From Emmonsiellopsis sp. PD_33 (Eukaryota > Ascomycota > Eurotiomycetes > Onygenales > Ajellomycetaceae): a stretch of 64,000 nucleotides of DNA. Numbering within the stretch: the stretch's first letter is position 1; each line of letters starts with the position of its first letter. The stretch covers positions 108,031 to 172,030 of the forward strand of contig JANTQF010000048.1 of NCBI GenBank assembly GCA_032988165.1. Reading direction: 5' to 3'. Shown here piece by piece: positions 9,024-18,316 of this stretch. Below the pieces are notes generated by a model. The model was not told the origin of the DNA. It was given only the letters and a program-made list of their open reading frames with translations, and made no database searches. The position numbers and the translations under genes are program-made.

Positions 9024-10715
9024 TTAGAAATGGGGAGTGTTCAAGGCCATCAGCATCAACAGACCGGATATGAGACCGGCGACGGGGAGAGTCAAGATCC
9101 AGCCACAGAATATGAAGCCAAGTTGCCTCCAGTTGACAGCACCGAGATCATAGTTCATCAAGGCGGTACCCAGGGTGGCGCCGGTCAGGCACTGGGTGGT
9201 ACTGACAGGCAGGCCGAGGCGGGAAGCGAGGAGGACGGTGACGGCGGCTCCCAACTCCATGGAGAAACCACGGGTGGGGGAAAGCTGGGTGATCTTGTTG
9301 CCGAGGGAGCGGATGATGTGGAAACCAAAGAACCAGAAGCCGGCACCGAGCAGGAAACCAGCGACGACCAGGATCCAGATGGGGGTGTCGGTACTGGTCT
9401 CAACCTTGCCTGTGCGGTAAGTTTCGTATGCGGCGACCCAGGGACCCACAGCGTTGGCAACGTCGTTGGAACCGTGGGCGATGGACATCATCATGGCGCT
9501 AGCGACTTGGGCATAGGTCCAAAGATGTTCAACCTTGTTGTCGTAGCGCTTGGCTTTGGCGTGGGTCGCGGCAAGGCGGTCGGAGTCGTGGGAGACGCAG
9601 TCACGGGTGACACCTTGCAAGAAGAACCACTTCGTCATGGCCCAGACACGAGTAGGGTGGTAAAGGGGGAGATGACGAGTAGGAGCCAGCCAGCGCTCGT
9701 CGGGCTCGAGGAATTGTTTGCTTTCGAGGGCGGCGGGAGCGGATTCGGGGCCTTTCTCAATAGCGGATACATCGGCCGAGTCTGCTTTGGACTCGGACTT
9801 GATGGCGTCCGGGTCGTCGGAGTCCTTGAGGGCGGGGCTGGCAGTATGGGCGCTCTTGTAGTAGTCGATGACAACTTCGCCGTCAGCGGGGGCGGGGAAG
9901 TAAAGCCAAGGGTCGTCGCGCCAGAGGAGAGGGCCCAGGGGGACGTGATAGAACTTGACACGGGCGTCCTCCTTGATCAGACGGCGGTGGAAGTAAGGGA
10001 GGAAGAAGACGTAGGCGATGAGAAGACAGCCGCCAAAGACACCGAAGATGATGCCGCACATCCTGCCGACGCCGAATTCCTCGTAGGACTTGCCGCCGGG
10101 CAGCTCGACCATGATGAAGAGGGCGAGAATGGCGGCGGTGGTAGCGAGATAGAAGGGGATCAGACGGAGCGCCCACTTGAGGGAATCGCGGCGCTCGAGC
10201 ACGGAGTACTTGACGGAGCCGAAGATGAGGGCGGAGAAGGCAGCGGCAATGGCGGGGGCGATGGCCCAGGAGGCGGCGACCTGGGAGACACTGCCATCCT
10301 CCCAGGCCCATTTGATGTTGGACTGGGCAGCGAAACCGACGCCGATGAGGGCGCCGACGACGGTCTGGGTGGTGGAGACGGGGAAGCCCAAGCCGGTGGC
10401 CAGGTTGAGCCAGAAGGCGCTGCCGAGTTCAGCGCAGCCCATGCCCAGGATGAGGGTGCCGGGGGAAGGGTTGAAGCGGTTGATGTCGATGATGCCGTTC
10501 TTGATGGTCTTTGTGACGCGGGATCCGAGGGCGACGGCGCCGACGAACTCGGTGATCATGGCGATGAAGCCGACCTGGGGCATGGTGAGGGTGCGGGCGG
10601 CGACGGAGGTGGCATAGGAGTTGGCGACATCGTTTGCGCCATTGCCAAAGGAGCTTGCGCAGAAGGCGATGGAGATGATGGCGATGATCCAGTCGTACTT
10701 GGCGAGGACTGCCAT
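9024..10715 (-). CDS. pho89: Na+/phosphate symporter, PiT family (Pho89 type)
   Basis: A single exon of 563 residues. PiT transporters contain an internally duplicated signature, and both copies are present: GANDVANSYATSVAA at about residues 26-40 and AHGSNDVANAVGPWVAAYE near residue 400. In between lie about six hydrophobic segments and then a hydrophilic, charged cytoplasmic loop (Asp/Glu/Lys/Ser-rich), as in Pho89 and Neurospora Pho-4. The C-terminal half repeats the membrane pattern, including GLPVSTTQCLTGATLG, mirrored in the N-half by GFPVSTTQTVVGALIG. Pho89 imports phosphate with sodium at neutral to alkaline pH. Length is normal and the start is the first in-frame ATG. A 575-codon antisense frame is only a shadow of its GC-rich third positions. 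Upstream GCCARG sites suggest PacC control (listed separately). Confidence 0.95.
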   Translation of the reverse strand: MAVLAKYDWIIAIISIAFCASSFGNGANDVANSYATSVAARTLTMPQVGFIAMITEFVGAVALGSRVTKTIKNGIIDINRFNPSPGTLILGMGCAELGSAFWLNLATGLGFPVSTTQTVVGALIGVGFAAQSNIKWAWEDGSVSQVAASWAIAPAIAAAFSALIFGSVKYSVLERRDSLKWALRLIPFYLATTAAILALFIMVELPGGKSYEEFGVGRMCGIIFGVFGGCLLIAYVFFLPYFHRRLIKEDARVKFYHVPLGPLLWRDDPWLYFPAPADGEVVIDYYKSAHTASPALKDSDDPDAIKSESKADSADVSAIEKGPESAPAALESKQFLEPDERWLAPTRHLPLYHPTRVWAMTKWFFLQGVTRDCVSHDSDRLAATHAKAKRYDNKVEHLWTYAQVASAMMMSIAHGSNDVANAVGPWVAAYETYRTGKVETSTDTPIWILVVAGFLLGAGFWFFGFHIIRSLGNKITQLSPTRGFSMELGAAVTVLLASRLGLPVSTTQCLTGATLGTALMNYDLGAVNWRQLGFIFCGWILTLPVAGLISGLLMLMALNTPHF

Positions 10716-12095
10716 TGTGAAGTACTATCTATATCCCAGCGTATATATAACAGATAGATATATAGTAGATATAGACTAGTAGACAGGCCTGTAGCTGCTG
10801 GGGAGAGGGTTGCACAGCCAGGGAGGAGGACACCGGCTTTATATGGGCGTCCGAGTCGACAAAGCGCGTCCGATGTCTGCCATGTCGTCTGGAAGTTGGA
10901 ACCCGTGTCTGTCTGGCCGGCCAATGCGCGGGCAGCCTGGCCTCACGCAGCTGGCCCGCCGCGAGGGAAGGGGGGTCCCAGCGATGGTTCCGCCGCCAAG
11001 CCGCCGCCAAGCCGCCGCTAGGCCTGCCGGGAGCCAGGGTGCGTTGTCTTGGCGGGACGCGGCTGCCCAACCACAGCGGCCCCTGCCGTCACGTTCGGCT
11101 CTTGCTTTTTTTGACTTTTTGTTTTGCCTTTCGCTCCTTCCTGCCTCGCCCCAGCCTAGGCAAGGAGTCTCGATCACGGCCAGCTCTTGCCATTCTTGCT
11201 TCTTGCTGTGGGGGGCAGTGTCTGTGTCTGCCATCGTCCAGATTCCATGGTGGCGGCTTTCTTTTCTTTGTCTGAGGTTCCAGCGCAGTGTTGCGGTCAG
11301 CCATGCAGTTTGCTTGTCTTTTCTTTGGTTTGCAGATGCAGAGATTGCGGCGGGTCCGGCCAAACATTGTTCCACTTCTAGCAATGTGTCAGATATCCCA
11401 GCCAATAGATGTCCGCCTCTCCTGCACGCAATATTCAGGCACTTTTATATACTTCTTTTCTATGTCTTTCTCAATCGGATCTTGTCTCCTGCATAATTCT
11501 CCTATTCTGCCATCTATCCCAAGTTCCCAACACTCGGGATCTGCCCTGCAGAGCTACAGACAAGCTTTGCTGCAGTGCTTATTGACTATTGATACTCAGA
11601 CCCTGCCTTGGTTGCTGCATCTGCCTCAATTGCCTTGTATTTCTATCTCGATCCAGCTTCACAGTAACACCTGTCAGCTGTGTGGGGGTTTGTTATTCTT
11701 ATTACTACTATCTCGTATCCTGTGTCCGCCTCGTGTAACCCCCCCCCCCCCACTGTATATCCTTACTCTTCGTTTCATCTCTCGGTACACTATTCTATTA
11801 AAAGAACTTCAACAATCCGCTTCTTGCGTCAATGGCCTTTGTCTAGTGCATGCGTCGGTGGATGAAGATGCAACTCTCTTGCTTACATGGGGCACGTTCC
11901 CCTGTAACTGCACTACAGTGGTCCGCTTAGAATCTTGGTTGGAAAAAAGGAATATCTCCCAGAACACTTCACATTCCCTTTGTTACCTATGTTAGCCGAT
12001 GTATCCGATTAGCCCTCCCTTTCCGATGTCGAATGATTGAAGTAGGATTCCAATTCCATCCTCTGCCTCCAGTGACCCCATCCCTCGACCAAACA
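10716..12095. other. Intergenic region: permease promoter/leader and nitrilase 3' flank
   Basis: No supported gene. A TATA-rich tract (about 10,740-10,775) immediately precedes the permease. From about 11,100 to 11,990 the + strand is pyrimidine-rich with a C13 homopolymer at 11739-11751; overlapping open frames here are low-complexity. Confidence 0.45.
10817..11053. promoter_or_regulatory. Cluster of six PacC-type GCCARG hexamers upstream of the phosphate symporter
   Basis: GCCAGG at 10817-10822, CCTGGC at 10936-10941, GCCAAG at 10995-11000 and 11006-11011, GCCAGG at 11033-11038 and CTTGGC at 11048-11053. GCCARG is the established binding site of the alkaline-pH regulator PacC in Aspergillus. 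The cluster lies 100-340 bases before the start codon. That it controls the transporter is inferred. Confidence 0.5.
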
Positions 12096-13180
12096 TTATC
12101 TACTCTGCACATCCGCGGACTCATTCCCCCCCTCAGCCACCGCTCCAGCCCCCTTCTCGTCCTCCCACAGCGGCTGCCTGTTGACGCTGAACTGAAGAAT
12201 CTCCGGCCGCTGGTAATGTCCCGCTGAATCCACCCACACCTTGACCTGTCCCAGCTGCGAAAGATCAATCTCCGCCGCCACCAGTTTCTCTTCTGATCCC
12301 GTATGCGGGCCCGCGAGGAATGCGCAGAACGGGTGTAGCACCGATGACCACCCACCGCCGGCTTTCACCAGATCCTGAGGCCCCAGGTTCTTCTCCATCC
12401 ACTCCAGGCACGTCTCGTCCACGTAGTTGGACGCCGTAACCACAAACACCTGTCCGGAGAGGGCATGTGCTTTCATAAGCCCCTCAATCTGTGCATCTGC
12501 AACGGCTTCAAACCCAGCCATTGTTGAGAGTGCCGGCCATGCGCCGGCGTGGATATGCTGGTTCTCCATGATGAGAGCCTGGCGCGCTCCATTCATCGTG
12601 TGCTCCCAGCAGGCAAGGCCACCAAGGTTGTAACCAGCTGCGGTGCGGAAGTTTCGAAGACTACTCCCATTCCCCTGGCCCCAGACAAATCTCTCACTGT
12701 ATGTGGGCTGTAGCTTGCGGTGCACCCCGAGAAGTGTGCCATCGCTATCTATGCTCACCTGCGAGTTGAAAAGCGTATACCCACCCGCAATGCGCTCGGA
12801 AATACCCAGGTTGATTGTCACGCCCGCGGACCGGCAGGCGGCTTGGATGTGCTTGATTTCATCGCCCTCAACGACCACGCTCTCCTGCGCGTATTGGGCG
12901 AGAGCGGCGGTTTGCTTGAGAGGGGGATAGCATTCGATCCAGTACTGGATGCGGAATGTCAGATCAGCATATAATCGGAAAGGAATAGTGGTAATGTCGG
13001 ACTTACTGGATATCCGGGAATGAAGGTCTCGGGGAAAACGAGGAGTTCGATGTTCTCCCGCCCGGCCTGCTCGATCAGCCGGATCACCTTTTCGGTGGTG
13101 GCCTTCTTGTCCATAAAGACGGGGGCGGCATGGACAGCCGCCGCCTGCACCTTGAGTGTGGGTGCGTTTGTGGGTGACAT
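12096..13180 (-). CDS. Nitrilase (carbon-nitrogen hydrolase, nitrilase branch)
   Basis: Two exons, 13007-13180 and 12096-12944, separated by a 62-nt intron (GTAAGT donor); 340 residues, normal for the family. The catalytic triad of the nitrilase superfamily is visible: Glu51 in VFPETFIPGYP, Lys135 in GVHRKLQPTYSER and Cys170 in GLACWEH. HRKLQPTYSER with CWEH is the pattern of true nitrilases (nitrile to acid plus ammonia) rather than amidases or ureidopropionases. The natural substrate is not predictable. It is transcribed away from the frameshifted gene at 14,136, with a ~950-bp shared promoter region that contains a 12-bp TCGGCTAGCCGA palindrome. Confidence 0.93.
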
Positions 13181-14135
13181 GGCGGGGACAACTTATTAGA
13201 TAACTAGAACAGGGAGTGAAATTTGGGTTGCGCGAGGATATCTGAGGAACCTATCTTTGCTCTGTCGTTAGTTAACTATTTAACTTACCCCACACCAGCA
13301 AGAGCCCAGCTCCCAATAGTTGATCGGGAGAACCTGCTCGGCACATAGGTGACACGGCTCGGCTAGCCGACGCTAAATGCGATATTCAAACACACAGAGA
13401 ATCAAATACTGTGATGGGGGTGTAGCCAGCATAGTTATTATTTTCATCGCCACCCACTGCACCAATTGCAGGTTCATTTCCAGCCTAGCCTATCCAACGC
13501 TTGGAGAGCTGAATATTTCCAGATTACCCGATGTCGTTGCCAGTCCACGCCGGACATCGGGGCCATTTCCATTGGGTCCATCAGGAGCAAGTTCCGCCAA
13601 AAATGCTTCCACGCCCATGTAGTAGCACTTAAGCAGCATTGGTGATTGGGTCTCGCTGATCAAGGATTGATGGTTTGATGTAGGTCAAAGAAATTGGAGG
13701 TTTAGAGTGGGCGTTTTCAAACGAACCTCAAGCTCAGTCAGGGCCCGATTGCCCATGGTTGAATTTGACGAAAGCGGCCAGAGATGTAACATTATGGGCC
13801 ACACACACGCCAGACTGCACCTTTTCAGATGGCTGCGTTGCTGGCATATTTGGAGGCTATCATATCCCTCACAATTGGGCTTCTGATACGATCTGCCGTG
13901 ATCCCCAGACGCGACCGTCCGAGTGCGATTCTTTTCCCAGTAACTTCAATAGTACCAGCTGCCTGGACCAAGCAGCACCCGCGCTGTCCAGCCATTAAGC
14001 ACCGTGCCGTTGGAGAGTTTCCTACCTCGACCGAAGCAGCAGCAAGCATCTCTTTCAAAGACTTGAAAAACGACGTCTCTTTTGCCCTTCTTTCGCTGAT
14101 GCTTATATATATTTAGATTGGTGAAATTTGCCCTT
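13181..14135. promoter_or_regulatory. Divergent promoter region with a CGG-N4-CCG palindrome
   Basis: Between the nitrilase (-) and the gene at 14,136 (+). It contains the perfect palindrome TCGGCTAGCCGA (13359-13370), 179 bases before the nitrilase start, and TTAGTTAACTATTTAACTTA-like AT motifs at about 13,269. CGG...CCG inverted triplets are what Zn2Cys6 factors bind. No coding feature is supported here. Confidence 0.45.
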
Positions 14136-15174
14136 ATGGCGTTTCCGTCGTCAGAGATACAGGCAAGTGACCTGGGATTAGAGCACCTTGCAGCTTTGGA
14201 GCAAGCCATATCGAACGTGCTGTCTACAGAGCTTGCCTTTGAAACATTTGCTCAGGTTATTGATGGCATACCGACCCGCGATGCCTACTTTGACTACTAT
14301 CTACCCACGCCGCGACCAGAATATTCGCAGATTTCAAAGCCAAGCAACGACGCAAACCAGATCCTACAGACATTTCATGGCAGCTTCTATGTTGGCATGC
14401 TCAAGTTTCGCAGCAATGTTAGTACTACATCATCGCTAGAGTTAGATTATCATGCTTATCACCAGCTTGTAGACCGCACAAGCATACCAAAATACTCCTC
14501 TCCGGTCCGGAGACTTCAAGCCTCGTCTAATGGAACTTGTTGCTGTTGCTTGTCATAATATCGCCGTGGAACTATACATAAAGGCAGGCGGGGGAATTCA
14601 AAAGCCGCCCCGCTGCCTCCAAAGCCTAGGAGTCATCCTCTCCTTCGACCCGCGCTACCGAACATCACAGAACTGTTCTACGAGGCATATGAGGACCATG
14701 ATCAATATCCTAACGGGATTGCAGATATCGTTGGCTATTGGGCCGAGTATCGCTTATTTGGCGGCGTAGTTCTGTTTGATCGTGGGGAGTCCGGATTAGA
14801 GGTAAGAGAATAAACATGCATAACAACCCAAAAGCTGGCCAACACAAAGCCCGTCCTTACCAATTTTACAGTGCAAAAGCGCCTTCATCCACCCCATTAA
14901 AGCTCGCAGAATATATCAACTTTCGGACCAGCAGATTGACGGGTTTTGCGCCTTCGTGAGTTCGAAACACTCCCACGAATATACGCGCTCGTATAGCACC
15001 CGATTTCCGGCAGAGCATTATGCTCGCCGGGTTGACCCGTTCGATTCGATGGCGCTGGGCATATACCGCGATGTGCATGAACGCAAACTGCCCGATCCCA
15101 GACAGCGGCGATGCGTGATCCACCCTGAGGACGACCCTGTATTATTCAAGCAAATGAGGAAATTTTCAAGGTGA
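14136..15174 (+). pseudogene. Unnamed fungal protein gene with an apparent frameshift
   Basis: Exon 1 14136-14417, exon 2 14473-14801, exon 3 14872-15174, with GT/AG introns that keep phase. Exon 2 begins in the frame giving LMELVAVACHNIAVELY, but its second half is open only in the next frame (ITELFYEAYEDHDQYPNGIA, then YWAEYRLFGGVVLFDRGESG). Exon 3 continues with CKSAFIHP, IYQLSDQQID, RVDPFDSMALGIYRDVHERK and a basic/acidic tail. The switch lies in 14,600-14,640, next to a GCCGCCCCG run; one missing base (or two extra) would explain it. I found no intron that fixes the phase. The conserved-looking blocks resemble a family of uncharacterised fungal proteins; I can give no function. It may be a real pseudogene, a strain allele or a sequencing error. 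Confidence 0.6.
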
Positions 15175-15387
15175 ACCTGCACATCATGTCCAATAATTTC
15201 TTCACTATTTTGCTTTCAACAAAAGGTATCTCAACAATCTAGAAAATAAGACCCGGTCCTTACCAAGTAACGAAACTTAGGTCCGTGTAAAGCTAGTTTC
15301 TAGGGCGTATAAATAGTTGAGACCCATTGAAGACATGAAATAGGACAAAGAAAAAAACAGAAATCTCTCCAGATAGGCTAAGCCCAA
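15175..15387. other. Convergent 3' ends
   Basis: 213 bases between the convergent frameshifted gene and the Zn2Cys6 regulator; no feature recognised. Confidence 0.4.
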
Positions 15388-16691
15388 CTAATTCCATCTT
15401 TTGATAAGAGCACCCCCTGGAAGAAATCGCTGTACGGCAGCATTCTCACTGTGATATAGCTGTAGGTACAAGCAGATAGAAGGACATTCCACTCTAGCCC
15501 GAAGTTCTATCCACCATATACTGCGACCAGCTTGGTGGTACCAGAGATATAACAACAGAAGTGCTACAGGGTCCCTTTTGCAGAGCAAGTCTTCAAAGGG
15601 CCCATGGATACTGCGCGTGAAGAGTTGAGTTTGACCTGTGGTGACCTGGTCATCCGGGAGGTCTAAAATCTGGCATACTGCGTGGGCGGCATGGAAGTAT
15701 GGATTATTTTTTGCCGTGGACGAGTCGTCAAGGAGGCACACGGCAGCCAAGGCGGGTGGTATACCACCTATTCCCCTCTCTGGCAGAGGGGAATTCATTT
15801 GGGCAAAGGTCCCCGCCATGACATGGAAGAGGCTGTCCGGTCGTAGTGGGTTCACGATGTGCCACAGGGCCATTTTACCGTTGGTCATACTCAGCCAGCC
15901 CAAAGGGGAATCGTTGGAGGACTTTAAAGGCCACGATTCTTCCGGTGTGCATGCATCAGGGGACGCGAAGCTCAAGAGAGCAAGTGCAGCGGCTGTGCCC
16001 CAGATTGGATCCTTATCCTTTCCCTCAATCGGTCCACTTAGTCGCCTGTTGAGAAGAGCTGTGCCTTGAGACCAGTGATAGCACTCTTCTAGACTGCGAC
16101 GACAGCCCAAGGAACCATTTAGATAGCGGTCATATGTTAGCGCCACGGCTAGGGAGGCGTGCATTAAACAGGGGTACTGTTCGCCATATTAGCTCGGCTC
16201 GGGCCTGCAATATAATAGCTTCGATTCCGTCTGATGGCGACGTAATAATACTTACGGCGAATGCTAGCTCGAAGAGCTTGCGATTCACGTGTATCATGTT
16301 AGGGTCATCCAGGGTACATGAAATGAGACTGTCTCGAAGATACCGGGTGACGAAATCTTGACACTTTGCGTTCAACTGATAGGATGTAGATTCGTCGGCC
16401 GTCCACACAGCGCTGGTGACCGCCAGTAGCCTCCCCGTGCCAGCGGCAATGGGCTGTAGGTCGGGAATATTCGCCTGGAAGTTGCATAATACCCCGAACG
16501 AACTACATCTCTTGCAATGCGGTCTGCTTTCGTCGCACTAAGTAGACACGGAATTCATTTAGCAAAGCGTCAGTGTGGGAAAACTGGGAGCCACCCACCT
16601 TGAGTTTTCTGAGCTTGCAATTTCGGCAGCCGAGTCGAGATCTCTGGCGAGGTCTACGCCCTGGAAGCTTTGTTGGACATTGCGAGGCCAT
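15388..16691 (-). CDS. Zn2Cys6 (C6) fungal transcription factor
   Basis: Three exons, 16599-16691, 16256-16537 and 15388-16176; 387 residues. The binuclear zinc cluster is split by intron 1 and is complete only after splicing: Cys at residues 22, 25, 32, 39, 42 and 49 (C-x2-C-x6-C-x6-C-x2-C-x6-C), preceded by a basic PGRRPRQRSRLG stretch. The C-terminal two thirds is helical, with DPVALLLLYLWYHQAGRSIW and WIELRARVECPSICLYLQLY, the regulatory middle-homology type found in Upc2-like fungal regulators. No coiled-coil linker is evident, so it may bind as a monomer or weak dimer. It is divergent from the MDR dehydrogenase at 17,171, and both share a 480-bp promoter with CGGCTA half-sites, which suggests it regulates this pair and itself. 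Confidence 0.9.
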
Positions 16692-17170
16692 ACTTTCTTA
16701 GCTGTCCAATGATTTTTCTCCGTACCCGAGAAGTGTTCAATGCCGAAGAGGTTCGGAGCAGATGGAGGTGGTCACGATATTCGGCTGCAAGGCTGAACTA
16801 AATAAAGCACCTGGGCACGGCTAAGTTAGTTCTGCATCGGGGGAAGCATGCGCTAGCCTCCGTTCGGATAATTTGTTCACTAACTAGTTACCTTGGAAGT
16901 TAACTTAATTATCGTACCTATCTTCGCCTAGCCGTTCCTCGGATGCAGAGGTCTCTGATTGGCCGGGAATTCCGCCCTGCCATCTATACAACAGCCAGCA
17001 GCATGGTTTGGGCTGTCATGGCATCAGCAACTGAGCGGTTTGAATTGGCAGTCAAATTGTATAAGAAGGAGGGTATTTCTCAATACCATGAACCCCCAAT
17101 CGGACACCAGACTCTGTTCACATATCATCCTCCTCCTTGAATACTCCCATTCCTTCCACAAAACGCCGAA
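16692..17170. promoter_or_regulatory. Shared divergent promoter of the C6 factor and MDR dehydrogenase
   Basis: It contains CGGCTA at 16818-16823, CCGTTCGG at 16860-16867, the palindromic TAACTAGTTA near 16,881 and TAGCCG at 16929-16934. CGG triplets are the recognition core of Zn2Cys6 proteins. The motifs recur in the nitrilase promoter (13359-13370). Confidence 0.45.
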
Positions 17171-18316
17171 ATGACCACCCACCTCGCCGCCGTCTCCCCA
17201 GCCAAAGGCCAACCCTTCAAGCTCCAAACCCGTACCACCCCAAAACCCGGACCAGGGGAGCTGCTCATCGCCGTCAAATCTGTAGCCCTCAATCCTGCAG
17301 ACGCCCTTATGCGTGACCAAGGCCTCTTCATACCCACATACCCCACGGTTATTGGATTTGATCTGGCAGGGTTAGTCCTTGAGGTTGGCAATAACGTACC
17401 CGCTGGTACTATTGACAATGATACGACACCCTCATTCCAACCAGGGATCACTCGGGTCGCCGCCTACGCCGCCTCTTTCTGGAAATCCTATGATCCAAAC
17501 TACGGCGCCTTTCAGGAGAGGTGTCTTGTCCCCTGGCACCATGCTGTGCCCCTTGCGGACAGTATATCATGGAACCATGCGGCAACCCTTCCCGTCGCCA
17601 TCCAGGTACCTCTTAGAGCGTGGGATGCCATGGGGATCCCCCGAGTGGGAGAAGGCCATACCGATTCCGATCCCGATAGAGCAAAGCAGAAGACGAATGT
17701 GCAGAAACGAGAAGCTCTCCTCGTCTGGGGTGCTTCCTCTAGTGTCGGCAGCATGGGCGTACAAACAGCTCGGCTATTGCGAGATGATTCCAATTCTCCT
17801 TTCGAGGCCGTTTACGCTACCGCCGGGTTGGCAAATATGAGCTATGTCGGTTCACTGGGTGCAGACCGTGTGTTTGACCACAGGGACTCCCGCGTTGTGG
17901 ACGCAATCGTTGCGGCGGCCAAGGAGGATGGGTTAGTGATCCGGCATTGTTTTCTCGCTACTGGAAAGCTCGCGCCATGTCAGGCCGTGCTTAAGGCATT
18001 CATCGGAGAAGATCAAGAAGGCGAGGAGATGAGGACGGCAAAAATCGGGTCAGCACCCATGGTTCCCCCAGATGCAGACGTTGTGGACGGGCTGGAGACG
18101 ATATTTCTGATGCCATCGATGATGGAAGAGGAGAGGCTGGAACAGTTTCAGTACTGGATTGGGACGTATCTGAGGGAGAACCTGGCAAAGGGCACTGTCA
18201 GACCAAGTCCTGAGCCAAGCGTAATGGGAAACGATTTGGGGGCGATTAATACTGGGCTGGACAAGCTCCTCCAGGGGGTTAGTTGTGTAAAATTAATTAT
18301 TAAGCTTGGAGAGTAA
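17171..18316 (+). CDS. Medium-chain dehydrogenase/reductase, trans-enoyl-reductase-like
   Basis: A single exon of 381 residues. The N-terminal GroES-like half has PKPGPGELLIAVKSVALNPAD followed by YPTVIGFDLAGLVLEVGNNV; none of the Cys/His ligands of a catalytic zinc are present. The cofactor domain carries LVWGASSSVGSMGVQTARLL and GADRVFDHRD, an NADP(H)-binding Rossmann fold. The end KLLQGVSCVKLIIKLGE is the normal last strand, so the gene is complete. This architecture is that of fungal trans-acting enoyl reductases (LovC-like) and the related toxD-type zinc-less MDRs found in secondary-metabolite clusters; no polyketide synthase lies in the window, so a stand-alone quinone/enoyl reductase role is equally possible. 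The last ~70 bases already lie in the CpG-free, AT-rich zone. Confidence 0.9.
   Translation: MTTHLAAVSPAKGQPFKLQTRTTPKPGPGELLIAVKSVALNPADALMRDQGLFIPTYPTVIGFDLAGLVLEVGNNVPAGTIDNDTTPSFQPGITRVAAYAASFWKSYDPNYGAFQERCLVPWHHAVPLADSISWNHAATLPVAIQVPLRAWDAMGIPRVGEGHTDSDPDRAKQKTNVQKREALLVWGASSSVGSMGVQTARLLRDDSNSPFEAVYATAGLANMSYVGSLGADRVFDHRDSRVVDAIVAAAKEDGLVIRHCFLATGKLAPCQAVLKAFIGEDQEGEEMRTAKIGSAPMVPPDADVVDGLETIFLMPSMMEEERLEQFQYWIGTYLRENLAKGTVRPSPEPSVMGNDLGAINTGLDKLLQGVSCVKLIIKLGE

Noticed and set aside
9030..10757. 575-codon + strand open frame opposite the phosphate symporter
   Set aside because: It is Gly/Glu/Asp/Val-rich with no domain, created by the GC-rich codon third positions of the true gene, which shows clear PiT motifs.
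11288..11995. 235-codon + strand frame
   Set aside because: Low-complexity CT-rich DNA containing a C13 run; no domain, no splice context.
14562..14629. Intron that would repair the frameshift in the gene at 14,136
   Set aside because: The only usable GT...AG pairs (GTGGAA to CCTAG or GCAG) give the wrong phase and a poor donor.
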